This document shows, in pieces, positions 1-15,570 of a DNA stretch of 64,000 bases (the stretch's first letter is position 1; each line of letters opens with the position of its first letter). A program made the translations under genes and the position numbers. Below the pieces are notes generated by a model, which saw only the letters and a list, made by a program, of their open reading frames with translations, did not search any database and was not told where the DNA came from. Location of the stretch: assembly GCA_023231475.1 (NCBI GenBank), contig JALJEE010003232.1, forward strand, positions 1-64,000, in the 5' to 3' direction. The DNA is from Seison nebaliae (taxonomy: Eukaryota; Rotifera; Pararotatoria; Seisonacea; Seisonidae).

Positions 1-180
1 TATAATTATTCTAATAATTAAAATGAAGAAAATTTTATAAACTATCTACTTCAATATGAATAAGGGCCAATGGAATAAGATGCAACGATCAAGTGATCAG
101 AATTTCGATAGTTATTTCCTCAGATTGAAATGAAAGAATGGATTGATGGTAGAAAGAAAGAAATTAAGACGATTCGTCAA

Positions 181-260
181 ATTTTTGATTTAAATGATGT
201 CAACGATATTTGAAGGAACATCGACAATTAGAAAAGATTCTCATATCAAAGATAAATGAT
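181..260 (+). repeat. Inverted repeat arm A (partner 815-894)
   Basis: About 80 bases that reappear on the opposite strand at 815-894 with roughly five mismatches by eye. The two arms are separated by about 550 bases. In arm B the sequence continues into an open reading frame on the minus strand. In arm A the frame soon breaks, so A looks like a duplicated fragment of B. There are no terminal motifs or coding signs of a transposase. Confidence 0.8.
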
Positions 261-290
261 TCTTCAAAAATTCTACGGAATGTTCAAGAT
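254..290 (+). repeat. Direct repeat, second copy at 558-594
   Basis: A 37-base stretch beginning AAATGATTCTTC and ending TGTTCAAGAT is found again, apparently identical, at 558-594. It abuts the end of inverted-repeat arm A, so the region is a mosaic of local duplications. A weaker similarity links about 466-486 and 1185-1205 around the phrase TATTCGCTGACA. Confidence 0.8.
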
Positions 291-658
291 CCGAACGGAA
301 AATTCCGATCTAGAAACAGATTTCATTTTTCCGTTACTTTTTTTTTGTTGTACAGTGTAATTTATTAAATTTTCAATGTTAATTTGATAATCTTCATTAA
401 ATCAACGAAATATTAATATTAATACAATTGTGAGACGTTCTTCAATAGAGATCTTCGATAATATCTGAATATTTATTCGCTGACATTCAACAGAATTATG
501 GATAGAAAAAATTGTTGTCCATCTAATGAACATGAATTCAAATTCATATCTTTCGACAAATGATTCTTCAAAAATTCTACGGAATGTTCAAGATATTTCA
601 AATCCTGAACAAATATCTGTTCTGTTTTCAACTAATCGATTAATCTTAATCTCTTGTT

Positions 659-894
659 CTATAGTTCCAACAATTCCTCATAATCATTTTCTATAATTTG
701 AATTTGATTATGGATCAAATCGATGACTTTCCATTTAGTTTTCATCGTCACATTTTCCTCATCATCGAATGATCGAATATTGAACGAATATCCCAACTCT
801 TTCCATAAATCGATATCATTTATCTTTGATATGAGAATTTTTTCTAATTGTCGATGGTCCTCCAAATATCGCTGATATCATTTAAATCAAAAAT
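659..894 (-). CDS. Possible exon or gene fragment, unrecognised
   Basis: A minus-strand frame is open from an AG acceptor-like site near 875 down to a stop at 659. It encodes about 70 charged residues (begins RYLEDHRQLEK, ends NDYEELLEL) with a helical, coiled-coil-like composition. Its first part is duplicated in inverted orientation at 181-260. No upstream exon with a good start was found, so this may be the last exon of a gene, or a relic of one. I do not recognise the family. Confidence 0.25.
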
Positions 895-1637
895 TTTAGG
901 TGAGAAAAATATAAAGTAGTATTTTTCAAAATAAGTCAATTGTTATTTCGTTAGAATTTTCATTTTAAGGTTAGAAGGTGTTTTCGTCAAACCTGCATAT
1001 TTTAGAAAGTAAAATGATGATCTATAGAAAAAGCATTGCATTTGTCAAGTTATTTTGGAATCGGGTGATTTGTGTGGGAAAATGATTTCGAAAATTAAAT
1101 CCGCACCTATTTAAACTTTAGCACTTTAAATCAAAGAAAATATCACTTATAATGAAAGAACCATACATTTGTTGAATAACATTTGAATATTATTCGCTGA
1201 CACATTATTAATGAGACAAGTGACATAAAAGCGACACATTGAGATCTGTCTATTTTGTGCATTAGGACAGGAGTTCGACAAGAAGTCTATGTTCATTGTT
1301 AGATTTTCATAAATTGTTCGATGCAAGAAATGTCGAAATTATAATGAGAGAAGATGTCGCACAACAAAAGATTTTGTACAGGAATTCTTTCGTTTCCAAA
1401 GCCATTGGACGTTTTCCTCTGTGGATTGATGTTCGGACGAATTTTCCAAGAGTTTTCTCATGTAAACCTTTCAAATTATTATATATTCATTTTTAATAAT
1501 TCTTTTATTTAACGTAAAATTTCAATACATTTCTATTAAAGTCGAACAGTTCAACATTTAACTATTAGTTACTTTAATAGAAACTATTAATAAGTAGTGT
1601 GGTTCACACGAACACAAACCAAAAGAATCCTGGTCTT
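895..1637. other. No gene seen
   Basis: AT-rich sequence with one 66-codon open frame at 1296-1496 (+). That frame has no splice-consistent partner and no recognisable domain. Nothing else stands out. Confidence 0.4.
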
Positions 1638-1860
1638 TTCGCCACCCTTTTTTTCCACTCTCATTCGGACAGTTCGCCACCCTAATAATGAACAATTCGC
1701 CACCCTACTTATGTACTTTTGGTGTTTTCGCCACCATTTGGTACCAATCTGAGCTTCATTTTCTTAAAATGGACAGTTCGCCACCCTGCTTGTATATTTT
1801 CGGCGTTTTCGCCACCCTTTTATACGTATTTGTATGTATTTTTGGCGTTTTTGCCACCCT
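1638..1860 (+). repeat. Array of TTCGCCACCCT motifs
   Basis: Seven copies of the core TTCGCCACC(C/A)(T/A) lie within about 220 bases, at roughly 1638, 1673, 1696, 1727, 1777, 1808 and 1850 (the last is TTTGCCACCCT). Two flank types recur: GGACAGTTCGCC and TTTGGCGTTTTCGCC. The second type forms a small palindrome, GGCG-TTTT-CGCC. Spacings are irregular (23-50 bases), so this is a degenerate minisatellite or a clustered binding-site array and not a CRISPR. It lies 290 bases upstream of AP2 sigma and is far more GC-rich than its surroundings. Confidence 0.8.
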
Positions 1861-2147
1861 TATATACAAATCATAACTGCATTTTCCAGAAATCAATATT
1901 CAAGAAAGACATTGTATCATCGTTTTTGACGATCGAATTAAAAGTAAGAAAAAGTTAATTTATAAGACTGAAACAAAGAAATTTCCCTCCAAAAATTAAA
2001 ATATAAATTAAAATTATTTCGATAAATCCGAATTTATCTTTAACAGTTCATGTGAAGAAATTGGCCACATATAGTGAATAAAATTAGTCGATGTAATTTT
2101 TAAATTTTTAGTTTACAAAATCAATATTATTTGTTCAGATCTAATAA

Positions 2148-2709
2148 ATGATTCGCTTTATTCTAATTCAAAACAGAGCTGGTAAAACGAGATTAGCAAA
2201 ATGGTATATGAATTTGGATGATGATGAAAAGCAAAAATTAATTGAAGAGGTTCACGCTACCGTCACCATTCGAGATGTGAAACATACAAATTTTGTTGAA
2301 GTCTTCTTTTATTTATTTCAGTTCGAAAGAGATTTTATTTTATTTTATGTTAAATTATTTGATTGATTCGCATTTCAAACAGTTTCGTAATTTCAAAATA
2401 ATTTATCGACGTTATGCCGGATTATATTTTTGTATTTGTGTCGATGTTACTGATAACAGTTTACTGTATTTGGAAACCATTCACAATTTCGTTGAAGTGT
2501 TAAACGAATATTTCCACAATGTATGTGAATTGGATCTCGTCTTCAATTTTTATAAAGTTTAATTTTTAAAATCATTTCCTTTTTATACCATTTAATTTAA
2601 TTTTCAGGTTTATAGTATTGTTGATGAGATGTTTCTGGCGGGTGAAATACGTGAAACAAGTCAACCAAAAGTTCTACGTGCACTAAGCACGATTGGAACT
2701 TTGGAATAA
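2148..2709 (+). CDS. AP2S1: AP-2 complex subunit sigma
   Basis: Small (sigma) subunit of the clathrin adaptor AP-2, which helps recognise dileucine cargo at the plasma membrane during endocytosis. Three exons, 2148-2300, 2383-2556 and 2608-2709, join in frame across GT-AG introns to give 142 residues, the length of the human protein. The start [20 protein letters not shown], the central [17 protein letters not shown] and the [15 protein letters not shown] segment are hallmark sigma-2 sequence. Only the last dozen residues diverge clearly. Upstream lies the TTCGCC array, and a polyadenylation signal follows the stop. Assignment is near certain; sigma-2 is favoured over sigma-1/3 by the N-terminal and C-terminal match. 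Confidence 0.97.
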
Positions 2710-2805
2710 TTGATTTCTGATTAATCATTTCTCTTCAGCAATTAAATGTCATTCATTCTATTTTATTCTACTCCTCTTTTCCCTCTTGTAACTTTCGTTC
2801 CATAT

Positions 2806-2811
2806 AATAAA
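2806..2811 (+). terminator. Polyadenylation signal of AP2S1
   Basis: AATAAA about 97 bases past the AP2S1 stop codon, in a T-rich context. It fits the animal cleavage/polyadenylation signal. Confidence 0.5.
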
Positions 2812-4750
2812 ATTTATTGTTATCATCTTCAGAATAAGATGAGTTTTTCTACAAATATTATTCGTCATAATGTCATCATTTTGGATCATATGATATAGAA
2901 GGGAAATACATTAATTTAGAGTAAAGAGATTCATTTTACAATTGATTGATTTGAGTCCGATTGATTAGGCGCATGATGATATATCTAATACAATTCTACT
3001 TTCCGAGTAGAAATGAGGAGAATATCAAGTACTCTCCATCGTGATTGTGGCAGAACAATTTTATAGAAGAGATTACTAATTTGATTTTATTCATAAATCA
3101 TCTATATTCATGGAGATATGTAAAAGTGAGATATTTGACGTTATTAACGTTAGAAATATAGATAGTAGATTTGCTTATACTTACATATATTGTTAGACAT
3201 ATATATTCAAATTTATTAGTCTATGAGATTTAGAGAAAAAATGAATGAATTCTATTTGACTGTTATTCAATCGACTAGATTTTTAGTTGTAATATATCTA
3301 TAAGGAAAGTTTAGATGAGTAGGAATGGAAGATTGATTGAGTAAATAGGGAAAGGAGTGATGATTCGAACAAATACGGAAAACGAAGTAGATTGGAGAAT
3401 ATTCATTCGTGTCCCTACCTCCCAAAATAGGTAAATGACAATGAACGAAAAAGATGCATTCGTTCTATTTCGGTAACATCAAATAAAGTTTTAGTAAATA
3501 ATGGTACCTTGTCATTCTCATGACGAAGAGTCGTCAGAAATGTAGCTAGATGTAATCCTTGTTAGTGCTTAAACGAAAATTGTCAAAATAGTTTATGATT
3601 AGAAGAATATCATTTACATATATCTAATTTGACATCAAACTATCTACTTACTAACAATGGATAAGTATACGTTTTTTTGGACGAGACGATTTCCATTGAA
3701 AGATAATTATTCGTCTGATTATCATGTCCCTTGTGACGTGGGAAAGTTGTATATAATTCTCTCACCGTTCCTTCTGTCCCTTACCGACATTTTACGACGA
3801 TATTCTCTCGGAATGCAGATCGCACAGATTACATGACGAAGGAAGAGCAATATGTGCACATGTATATTCATTAATCCATTAATCGTTCTTCATGAAGAAT
3901 TATTTAGATGATGAAATTTTTATTAGCATATTATCAACATTTCTCCGCGTACTATTGCGATGTAGTAGAGAAGGAAACAAATGAAGAATAATGAATATGA
4001 TAGAACAAACTCCTTTTCTTCATTGTTAATGAAGATAATTTATTGTTTTCCGTATCTTCGTGTCGAGGAGAGCAGTTACAATTGTTATTGCCGTTGGCAA
4101 ATTGAAGGACGAATAATTTTATTCAATTTTCCATGTCATATCTCATTTGGCTTTGCATGTCAATCGTCTAATCATTATTATCATTCTCATGACTGTTATT
4201 CCATTTTCTTGCCATCCTCCCATCGATTCAGATGCAGACGAATTCCGAATATGCACAACAACTTCCATTTTATACTTAGCATACCTATTTCTACAAATCG
4301 ATACGTTGATTGCCTTATCGACTTACAACAGAGATAATTCATTTATTATCTAATCACAATGCTCCCTTACTATGTACGATACATAATCCGATATATTCTC
4401 TAAATTAATTTTAAAGACAAAAATATTTACTGATATCAATCATTCCAATAAAGTTATCCAATAAAATTGTTATCAGACTCCGCCCCGCATCTCTAAGAAG
4501 AAATTGCGTAGATTAAATTCTATTATCAAACACTCTCACCTTGTGCACTGTTCGTGCATTGTTCATGCATTGTTTATTTCGCGAACTATCCATCTCATTC
4601 TTCACTAAACATACTTTGTTTGTTTACTGTTTATTCGTATTCTCTTCTTCCAGACAAGTTTTCATGTATCGTATGAATCTCTTCAAAAATCTGTCAATCG
4701 CAAATGGAATTATATGGATATAAAATCCTGGTTCTATTCATTATAATTCA
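2812..4750. other. Intergenic or 5' part of the glutamate receptor gene
   Basis: About 1.9 kb with no convincing conserved coding block. Two short hydrophobic frames, near 4135-4350 and 4540-4720 (+), could hold the missing signal-peptide exon of the receptor downstream. Neither joins cleanly to the exon that starts near 4751, so I do not annotate them. Confidence 0.4.
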
Positions 4751-9173
<4,423 letters not shown>

Positions 9174-9384
9174 ATTAAATTTGTAACATTTCCTAAAATT
9201 CATTTTAAATTTTCCAATTTTCATTTTGAAAAATACTTAAAATTTGTTAATTATAAATATTATTATTAATAAATATAATTTGGGGTGAAAGCCCCTTTTC
9301 TCATCTAATTTCAATTCTAATTTCTTTACCATCTTTATTACGAATCTCTGAGAACCGTCCTCATTGGAAACGAGAATAGTGATT

Positions 9385-9960
9385 TTTTTTCCATCAACTC
9401 CGGTGTTCGTCTAACATGTAAGTACCATTCTAGGTCCTTGGCTTTTTATGTTAATCATTGACGGCGTTCTCAGCAATCTAAATGAATCATGCGACATTTA
9501 CATAGGAAACAATCGTTTTCAGCATGTATGTTTCATCCTATGCAGATGACATCGTAATTGTAAATCGTTCTCTACGTCATCTGAAACGGTCATATGGACA
9601 ATTTACTTTTCTTCTCTCCCAGAGGGGGGTATCTCTACCTATTATCAACAAACAAGCGTTTTTTCTCCTGAATTCCACTTTAATCCTCAACTATCTTTCT
9701 TACAATAATAATAATGTTAGTTCAACCATCGATCTCCGTTGTCTCTCCTCTTTCGCCTTGGATCACATTCGAAATAAATTATTCAGATATTTTTTCTCTC
9801 CCAAGACGAAGTTCGTTCCTTTAAAATTACGTCTACAACTTTTTAAGAGTTTAGTTCTTCCACTATACACTTTGGGAAATATTTCCTTATGTACGGAACG
9901 TTCGTTTCGAATCCTCTCACTTCTTTTACTACTTATACTAATGCTTTCGACGTTCACTCA
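9385..9960 (+). mobile_element. Decayed non-LTR (LINE-type) reverse transcriptase fragment
   Basis: Pieces of a reverse transcriptase palm in order but in different frames: NSGVR (near 9394), then LGPWLFMLIIDGVL (near 9430), then SSYADDIVIVN with the catalytic YADD box (near 9536), then the thumb-like LRLQLFKSLVLPLYTLG (near 9840). At least two frameshifts separate them, and no complete endonuclease or 5' half is present, so this is a 5'-truncated pseudogene. The order box 4, box 5 (YADD) and a downstream K-x3-P-x3-G segment fits LINE elements. It ends in AT-rich TTA/ATT runs. A GGGGTGAAAGCCCC hairpin at about 9281-9294 lies before it. Confidence 0.7.
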
Positions 9961-10288
9961 ATCTTTTCTTATACTATTCGATACTACGTTTTACCACGAG
10001 ATATTCTCCTTCCCGATTTTAAGGACTTCATTTTTTCTTACGGTGCTTATATTAATAATAATAATTATTATTATATATTATTCTAAATATTATTAAATTA
10101 ATTTAAAAGACTAAAATTCAAATAAATAATTTTCTGAATTATATTGATCCAACTTTTCCGTCCAATTTCATTCATTTGTTTCCAATGGCAACAGAATAAT
10201 AATATTCTTTAAAACGACTTAATCATCATTGATTAATCGCTGTTCATTTAACGGAATACAAAATTGATTTTTGAAAATTAACTGAAAT

Positions 10289-11111
10289 ATGTTGGAAGTA
10301 CATTCCCAAGAAAAATGGTTAACTGATGACGATGTGAGACTGATGTTCGATTCGTCTACTGAATCATTATTGGAAATATTGGAGCATGAAGAATATAATT
10401 ATTATAACGATAATGGTCGATGGGAAATTGAAGATGTGACAAAAACGAGAGACGTAACACCAAGAATGGAAACTGAACAAATTCCAAATTTCCGAAATTC
10501 TCTATCAAACTTATCCAAATTACCATCGGATGGTAATGGATTGAATCATAATTATTCTCAACCATGTCTAACAAACTTCAAAGACAAGAAATTATTATGT
10601 AAAAAAACGAAATCATTATCGTCAATAAAACTAACGAAAAAAATTAGTTTTCAACAATGGACGGCCAATAAGAAAGCAGATAAAGTGAAATCGAAGAAAG
10701 AAGCAATTGAAGAAGAAAATGAGAAGAAAGTTCTTTCATTATCTACATGATATCTTCTACATGAATTTTTCATTTGTGCCTTGGAAGGAAAAAAAAGAAT
10801 CGAAGAAGAAAATGATCGAAGCGAATTTTAAAGAATGGCGAGAAAATAAATTTAAAAAAATGAAGAAAGAAAGTGAAGATAAGAAGAGAATTGAAGAACA
10901 GAAACGAATGAAAGAAGAAAGTGAATTAGCAGAGAAAAGGGAAAAGTTTCTCATTTCTTCTTTTATTTATCTTCAACTTCATTCTCGTTTTAGAGTGGAC
11001 GCCAGTTATAAAGAATGGAAGGACAAATTGAGGAAGGATGACGCTGAGAGAAGAGAATATCCGGAATGTGATCCAATTTTACAGAATATAAATAAAAGTT
11101 CCTCTCTCTAA
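10289..11111 (+). CDS. Charged coiled-coil protein with repeated F/Y-x2-W-x3-K motifs
   Basis: Three exons (10289 to about 10727, about 10784-10945, 10994-11111) joined in frame by introns of about 50 nt. The first 110 residues are acidic and low in complexity. The rest is a Lys/Glu-rich predicted coiled coil with three spaced motifs: SFQQWTANKK, NFKEWRENKF and SYKEWKDKLR. That spacing recalls coiled-coil proteins of cilia and microtubules such as the CCDC34, CCDC181 and MAP9 groups, but I cannot choose between them and the match may be compositional. ATG 10289 begins the open frame. It lies 330 bases after the decayed reverse transcriptase. Confidence 0.6.
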
Positions 11112-11817
11112 ATTTTCTTCTTCTAATCTTTCTAGATCTATTTGGTAATAAACGACTACAACCTTCTTTTATCAACAAGTGTAAATGGAAGAAATAAGTT
11201 AGACATTTGAGAAAAATGAACAAAAATTTATTAATAAAACATAAATTATTTAAATAAATAAATTAAATTTTTTCAAAAACAAAATCTTTGGAATATCGCA
11301 TAAATTTCGTTTCGTCCTTTTCTTTTTACTAGAAACGAAATAAATTAATGAAAAAACAAATAGAATTCCCAAAACAATCAATGAAAGAATAGTCTAAAAG
11401 AGATAACTAAAAGAATATTTTCCCACCGAAGAAAAATAATGTTCCAAAAAAAAATATCCTTAAAAATCAAACTACGTTCCTTATTATACAACCAAAATTA
11501 TTGGAACCAAAAAAAAAGGGGGAAAAATTTCGAAGGAAAAAAATGTGAAAAAATTTCGAAGGAAAAAAATGTGAAAAAATTAGGAGTAAATTCAGATACC
11601 GAAATTCTTTTTTAGAATAATAGGACGTCTAGGAAGTTGACCCGGTTTGTTTATTCTTCTTTAAGAGAGTGGAAAAGTGAAGTGAATATTATTAGAAGGA
11701 GATAAAAATAATAATCTAAAAAATTTATCAATTGGAAGAAGAAAAGAGGAAGAAATGTGAAGGAAAGAACATCTAATTTCTATTTTTATTCTTTTCAGGA
11801 TTGATGATCACTTAAGC
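11112..11817. other. Intergenic, with a small A-rich tandem duplication
   Basis: No gene seen. At about 11523-11572 a unit of about 25 bases (AAAAATTTCGAAGG followed by AAAAAAATGTG) occurs twice in tandem. It separates the convergent coiled-coil and ArfGAP genes. Confidence 0.5.
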
Positions 11818-13690
11818 TTAATTGAATGAAAATTTTGTAACTTGTATATTATTTAGTAAATTGGTTGCCATTCCAGACACTTTAACTGCCATCGACTTAA
11901 CTCGATCTTTAACATCAGCTACGTCGATATTGGTGAAATCAGGCATACGATTTTGTTGTGTTTCTTGTCGATTGAAATACTCGTTTGAGGAGATGCTTTG
12001 AGCACCAGCATAATTTCTTATTCTTGCATTATCACAATTATCGGACTAGAAATGAAAAAAATTTAAATAAAAAAATTCTAAAAAATTTGAAATTAAAAAA
12101 AAATAAACTTCATTTTTCCCAAAATATTGGTCACTTGATATGGATTTGGAACCAGAGAATTTTGAGTAATCGAAATCCTTTCCCGACATATTCATCGAGT
12201 AATTCTTGCCAGATGTATCATAATTATTTGATGAGGAATATGATGACCCTGTTGTTGTTGTTGGTAAGCAATCATAAAATTTATCTTTGGCTATGGAACT
12301 GATTTTCAATAAATTTTTCTTTTAAAAATTCAAAATTCAACTTTTCATTTTCGATAACAGCCCATGAATCTTTCGATAATTTATCGGCATGAAGATTATC
12401 CATGATGGATGAAGATGCAGGATTATATGATGGTTTTGAGAAATCACCTTCTTGTTGAATGATTGTTGAATTTCCGAATGCTTTATGTTGTCGTCGATCA
12501 GCCGATTGTTTAGTCGCTCCAATTCCTTAAAATTTTCTTGAAATTTCAATATGAAAATATGAGTAAACCTAATCGCTCAATCTGTTCCGCTCTTCTGTTA
12601 TCAGTATTTTCTGAAAATTTGTCCTCCATTGCAAATTTCCTGTCGAGTCTTTAAAAAAAAGAAAAATTATGAAATGAAGAATGAAATGAATTTGAACATT
12701 TTCTCCCGATTTTCTGCTTCCTCTTTCTTCTTCTTCTCTTCCTCTTCTTTCTGTTGTTTTAAAATTTGCTCTTTCATTTCCGCTGCTTTCCTCTCGATCG
12801 CGTCCATATCGATCGGTTTCGTGATTTTAGCTCCTAAACCTCTCTAATAAACAAATGATTTGATGTGGAAAATTTGAAGTAAAAAAACATTTTTCTTCAC
12901 TAATCCACCACTTAAATTTTTCTGGATAAGTTTCGGTTGAATTCTTGTTTGCTTATTCGATTCCACGTTCAATTTCGCCATATCATTCACAAGATTATTC
13001 CACGAATTTTCGGCAGAAAAATTTCCCATTGACGGTCCCAATTCAGCTGAAATTGAAAGTGAAGAAAAGAAAGAATAATTGATGAACATTTGTCTTCCAC
13101 TTCGCTCTGTTTTCTTCGATTATGATCACATCGATAATTTCCCTTTAACGGTGCGTGAGATTCATCAAAGAATTCTCGTTCATTTTCTTCAGTTTCATTC
13201 GATTTTTTTTCTTCTTCAAGAAATAACTGATTTAACAAATTAATAGATTATAAAAATTTGAATTTAAAAAGAAAAGAATTGAGAGAACTTTATCGCCATA
13301 TTGTCTAGCTGCTTTCAATGCCAATCCTTTCAATTTCTCCCGATAATCAGCAGCTGCACGTGACTTATATTTTTGTTGTTTATCATTTGAAGTACATCCG
13401 TGTAAATGAAAGAAGTTTGTAGCTTTGGCATTACCACCAAGTTGGAAGGAACGGATTTGAATCCATTTCCAATTCGTGTCTAATTGAGATGAACGAACAA
13501 ATGAAAGATGTGTACCTAATGAACGATGAGCAGCTGAGCAATCGAGACATATAAATACTCCATATGTGACACTGGTCCACGTGGGATTTTTATTGCCACA
13601 ATCGAAGCAAATTTGATTGGCAGATTGTTGTTTCAATTTATTGAATATGAGTTCGACATCATGCTTTGAAACATCCGTATCACTTGACAT
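11818..13690 (-). CDS. ARFGAP3: ADP-ribosylation factor GTPase-activating protein 2/3
   Basis: GTPase-activating protein for Arf1 on Golgi COPI coats. The first exon (13690-13289) holds the whole ArfGAP domain: zinc finger C-x2-C-x16-C-x2-C from [11 protein letters not shown] to CLDC, arginine finger in [13 protein letters not shown], then [15 protein letters not shown] and the [14 protein letters not shown] stretch typical of the ArfGAP2/3 branch. Later exons give a Glu/Lys-rich linker, a [16 protein letters not shown]-like segment matching the ArfGAP2/3 KGLGAQKV region, and two copies of the ISS-x2-YF motif (SISSDQYFG near 12130 and SISSNEYFN near 11985) known from the family C-terminus. 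Introns are about 50 nt. ATG 13690 is used because it precedes the domain by the usual 20-odd residues. ArfGAP2 and ArfGAP3 cannot be separated here. Confidence 0.9.
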
Positions 13691-14528
13691 GGTAAATATG
13701 ATTTGGTGAATTAAAAAATGGAAATATCTGTCTAACTCAAATGGAAGGATAAATTGAGAATAGAAGAGAGAAATGATTTCATGAGAAAAAAAAATATGTT
13801 GAATTATCAAAAAATATTAATTGGAATGTTTTCATTTAAATCTCCTTCTTGTTGTTGTTGATGACAACATCATACAAAACTAAGAATTTGAAAAAATTGG
13901 AAATTTTTTTGTTTTTTATAAAAAAGAAATTTTTGAAAAATAATTAATTTTTATCAAACTTTTCAATGATAATATCCGCTCTTCTCTCCACATACAATAC
14001 ATGTACATGGATGTACTTCATCAACAACACATGAGAATGGCAACGACATACATACATAGAGTTTTGGAGGAAGAATAAATAAATTGAAACTCATACCCTT
14101 TTCCCGGTCGAGTGTGGATTGGAGAGAAGAGGACGGAATGAAGATTGTGAGCTTCAATTCCCCAACGAATAAATTAATTAGAGAATGAAGTAAACACATT
14201 TCACCTTAAACATTTGTTGATTGTTATTACACATTTTCCAATGTCTATGAATATTACAGGGAGATCCATCTCTTATAAATATAAATGTCTAAAAAAATTT
14301 TTTTGAATTTTCATCATATTCCAAATTAGTCGGACGAGAATGATCATTTCCTTTTAATTTCTTCTTTTCATCAGAATTAGTTTATCTACTCTTCTTTTTG
14401 TCTTTGTTTCAAAGTAGTTTATTAACTTCATTTTCATTACTCTTCGCCTAACTCCCTCCCTCAACTTCCTTCTTTTCAAATCTTCAATTCTGGATCGCTA
14501 ATTAAAAACTTAAATTGAATCCAGGAGA
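13691..14528. other. Divergent intergenic region
   Basis: Between the starts of ArfGAP (-) and endosulfine (+). A 78-codon minus frame at 13963-14199 has no domain and is probably chance. Pyrimidine-rich sequence from about 14360 to 14490, ending in TTGAATCCAG just before the endosulfine ATG, looks like a splice acceptor, so an upstream non-coding exon is possible. Confidence 0.4.
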
Positions 14529-14916
14529 ATGGTGGAAACAGAAGCAAAGATCGACAAAGCTTACCAGCAAGAGATGCAGCAACAAGGCGAGTTATTGAAA
14601 CGGTATCCCGATTTACATAAACCAGAACAATCATCGAAATTCTTTGCGAGACGTGCTTGCGGAGAAAGTAAAGCAGTTTCCCATTTTTTCAATTCTTCCA
14701 CAATTTTCGATAAATATTGAGAAGTATTTTGATTCAGGAGAATTTTATGGTAACCCTAAACAGAAAGGATTGTCACATCCTCATGCCATGGAACGGAAAG
14801 ATGTGACGAAGGTCAACCATCCTCTCTTGTCCAATCGGAAACAGACGTCAACTTCAAATATGAAACATGATAAAGCGCAAACCGTTCAACTACCGTTGAC
14901 GAAAAAGACCACCTGA
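14529..14916 (+). CDS. Endosulfine / ARPP-19 family PP2A inhibitor
   Basis: Small phosphoprotein that inhibits PP2A-B55 after phosphorylation by Greatwall kinase and so controls mitotic entry. Seen: an N-terminal helix with LLKRYPDLHKP (family: LxxKYPxLxxKP), SKFFARR, then KYFDSGEFYG, which keeps the DSG core around the Greatwall serine (family FDSGDY). A basic tail follows, with RKQTS resembling the PKA site. The exon break falls between RRACGE and KYFDSG. A good donor (GTAAAG at 14668) and an AG at 14720-14721 frame an intron of 53 nt, but that splice leaves the second exon one base out of frame. ATG 14529 is the first in frame. Confidence 0.85.
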
Positions 14917-15276
14917 CATGCACGACGAGGAGAAGTATCGAATTAATTCTCATTTTAACTTCCTCATCACCATCATCCTTATCACACACTTAAAAAACAA
15001 AAAATCAGAAAATTATCTTTCGTCTAACACACACACACACACACCTTTTTTGGATTTAGAAGGAAAAGAAATTTCAAATGGAAATTCAAATAATTGCCAT
15101 CAAAATTGAGATGTCGATTTTAGAAAGAGAATCGATAATATTTTCTCAATAAATTTCCATTTAAATTTGAATATTGGGATTGGAAAGAAAAAGAAGATAG
15201 ATAAAATTCGATGTAATTATAACAAAGATATTTCTCTTTTTTTTTTTTAATTTTATCAATGAACAAAAATAACAAA
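14917..15276. other. Intergenic, short CA repeat
   Basis: No gene seen. It contains an (AC)n run of about eight units near 15028-15045. Confidence 0.5.
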
Positions 15277-15570
15277 TCATTCCAGTTTCCATCCATAATT
15301 TCTCGCACTTTTACTACGCTCACCATGCCACTTCTTCTCATTACGCCAATTATTCAGTTCGGTGGTAGAAGTTACTTTCCGATTTCTTTTCTTTAAAGAC
15401 CAACCGGAACCGTTGCGATATAAAGGAATTCGACCATAACTGTCCAAATGATGAATGAATTGAATAGGATTAGATGAAGGAAACTTGTCATCAAAAATGG
15501 AATCTCCGCCAGCTTTATCATTCGCCAAACGATGATAGATTAGCAAATTCTGTTTATCATTCGGTGACAT
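15277..15570 (-). CDS. Small hypothetical protein, 97 residues
   Basis: A single minus-strand frame from ATG 15570 to a stop at 15277. Residues 30-60 are rich in aromatic and turn-forming residues (SIFDDKFPSSNPIQFIHHLD, then SYGRIPLYRNGSGW), and the tail is basic (KKRNRK and NEKKWHGERSK). Its Tyr/His/Pro-rich composition resembles small axonemal proteins, but I see no firm family match. A further start exon may lie near 15610, since an AG precedes the frame. It sits 184 bases past the 3' end of the REEP5-like gene on the same strand, which has its own in-frame stop, so it is probably separate. Confidence 0.45.
   Translation of the reverse strand: MSPNDKQNLLIYHRLANDKAGGDSIFDDKFPSSNPIQFIHHLDSYGRIPLYRNGSGWSLKKRNRKVTSTTELNNWRNEKKWHGERSKSARNYGWKLE

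Noticed and set aside
1638-1860. CRISPR-like array
   Set aside because: The motif is only about 11 bases, spacings vary from 23 to 50 bases, and the genome is eukaryotic.
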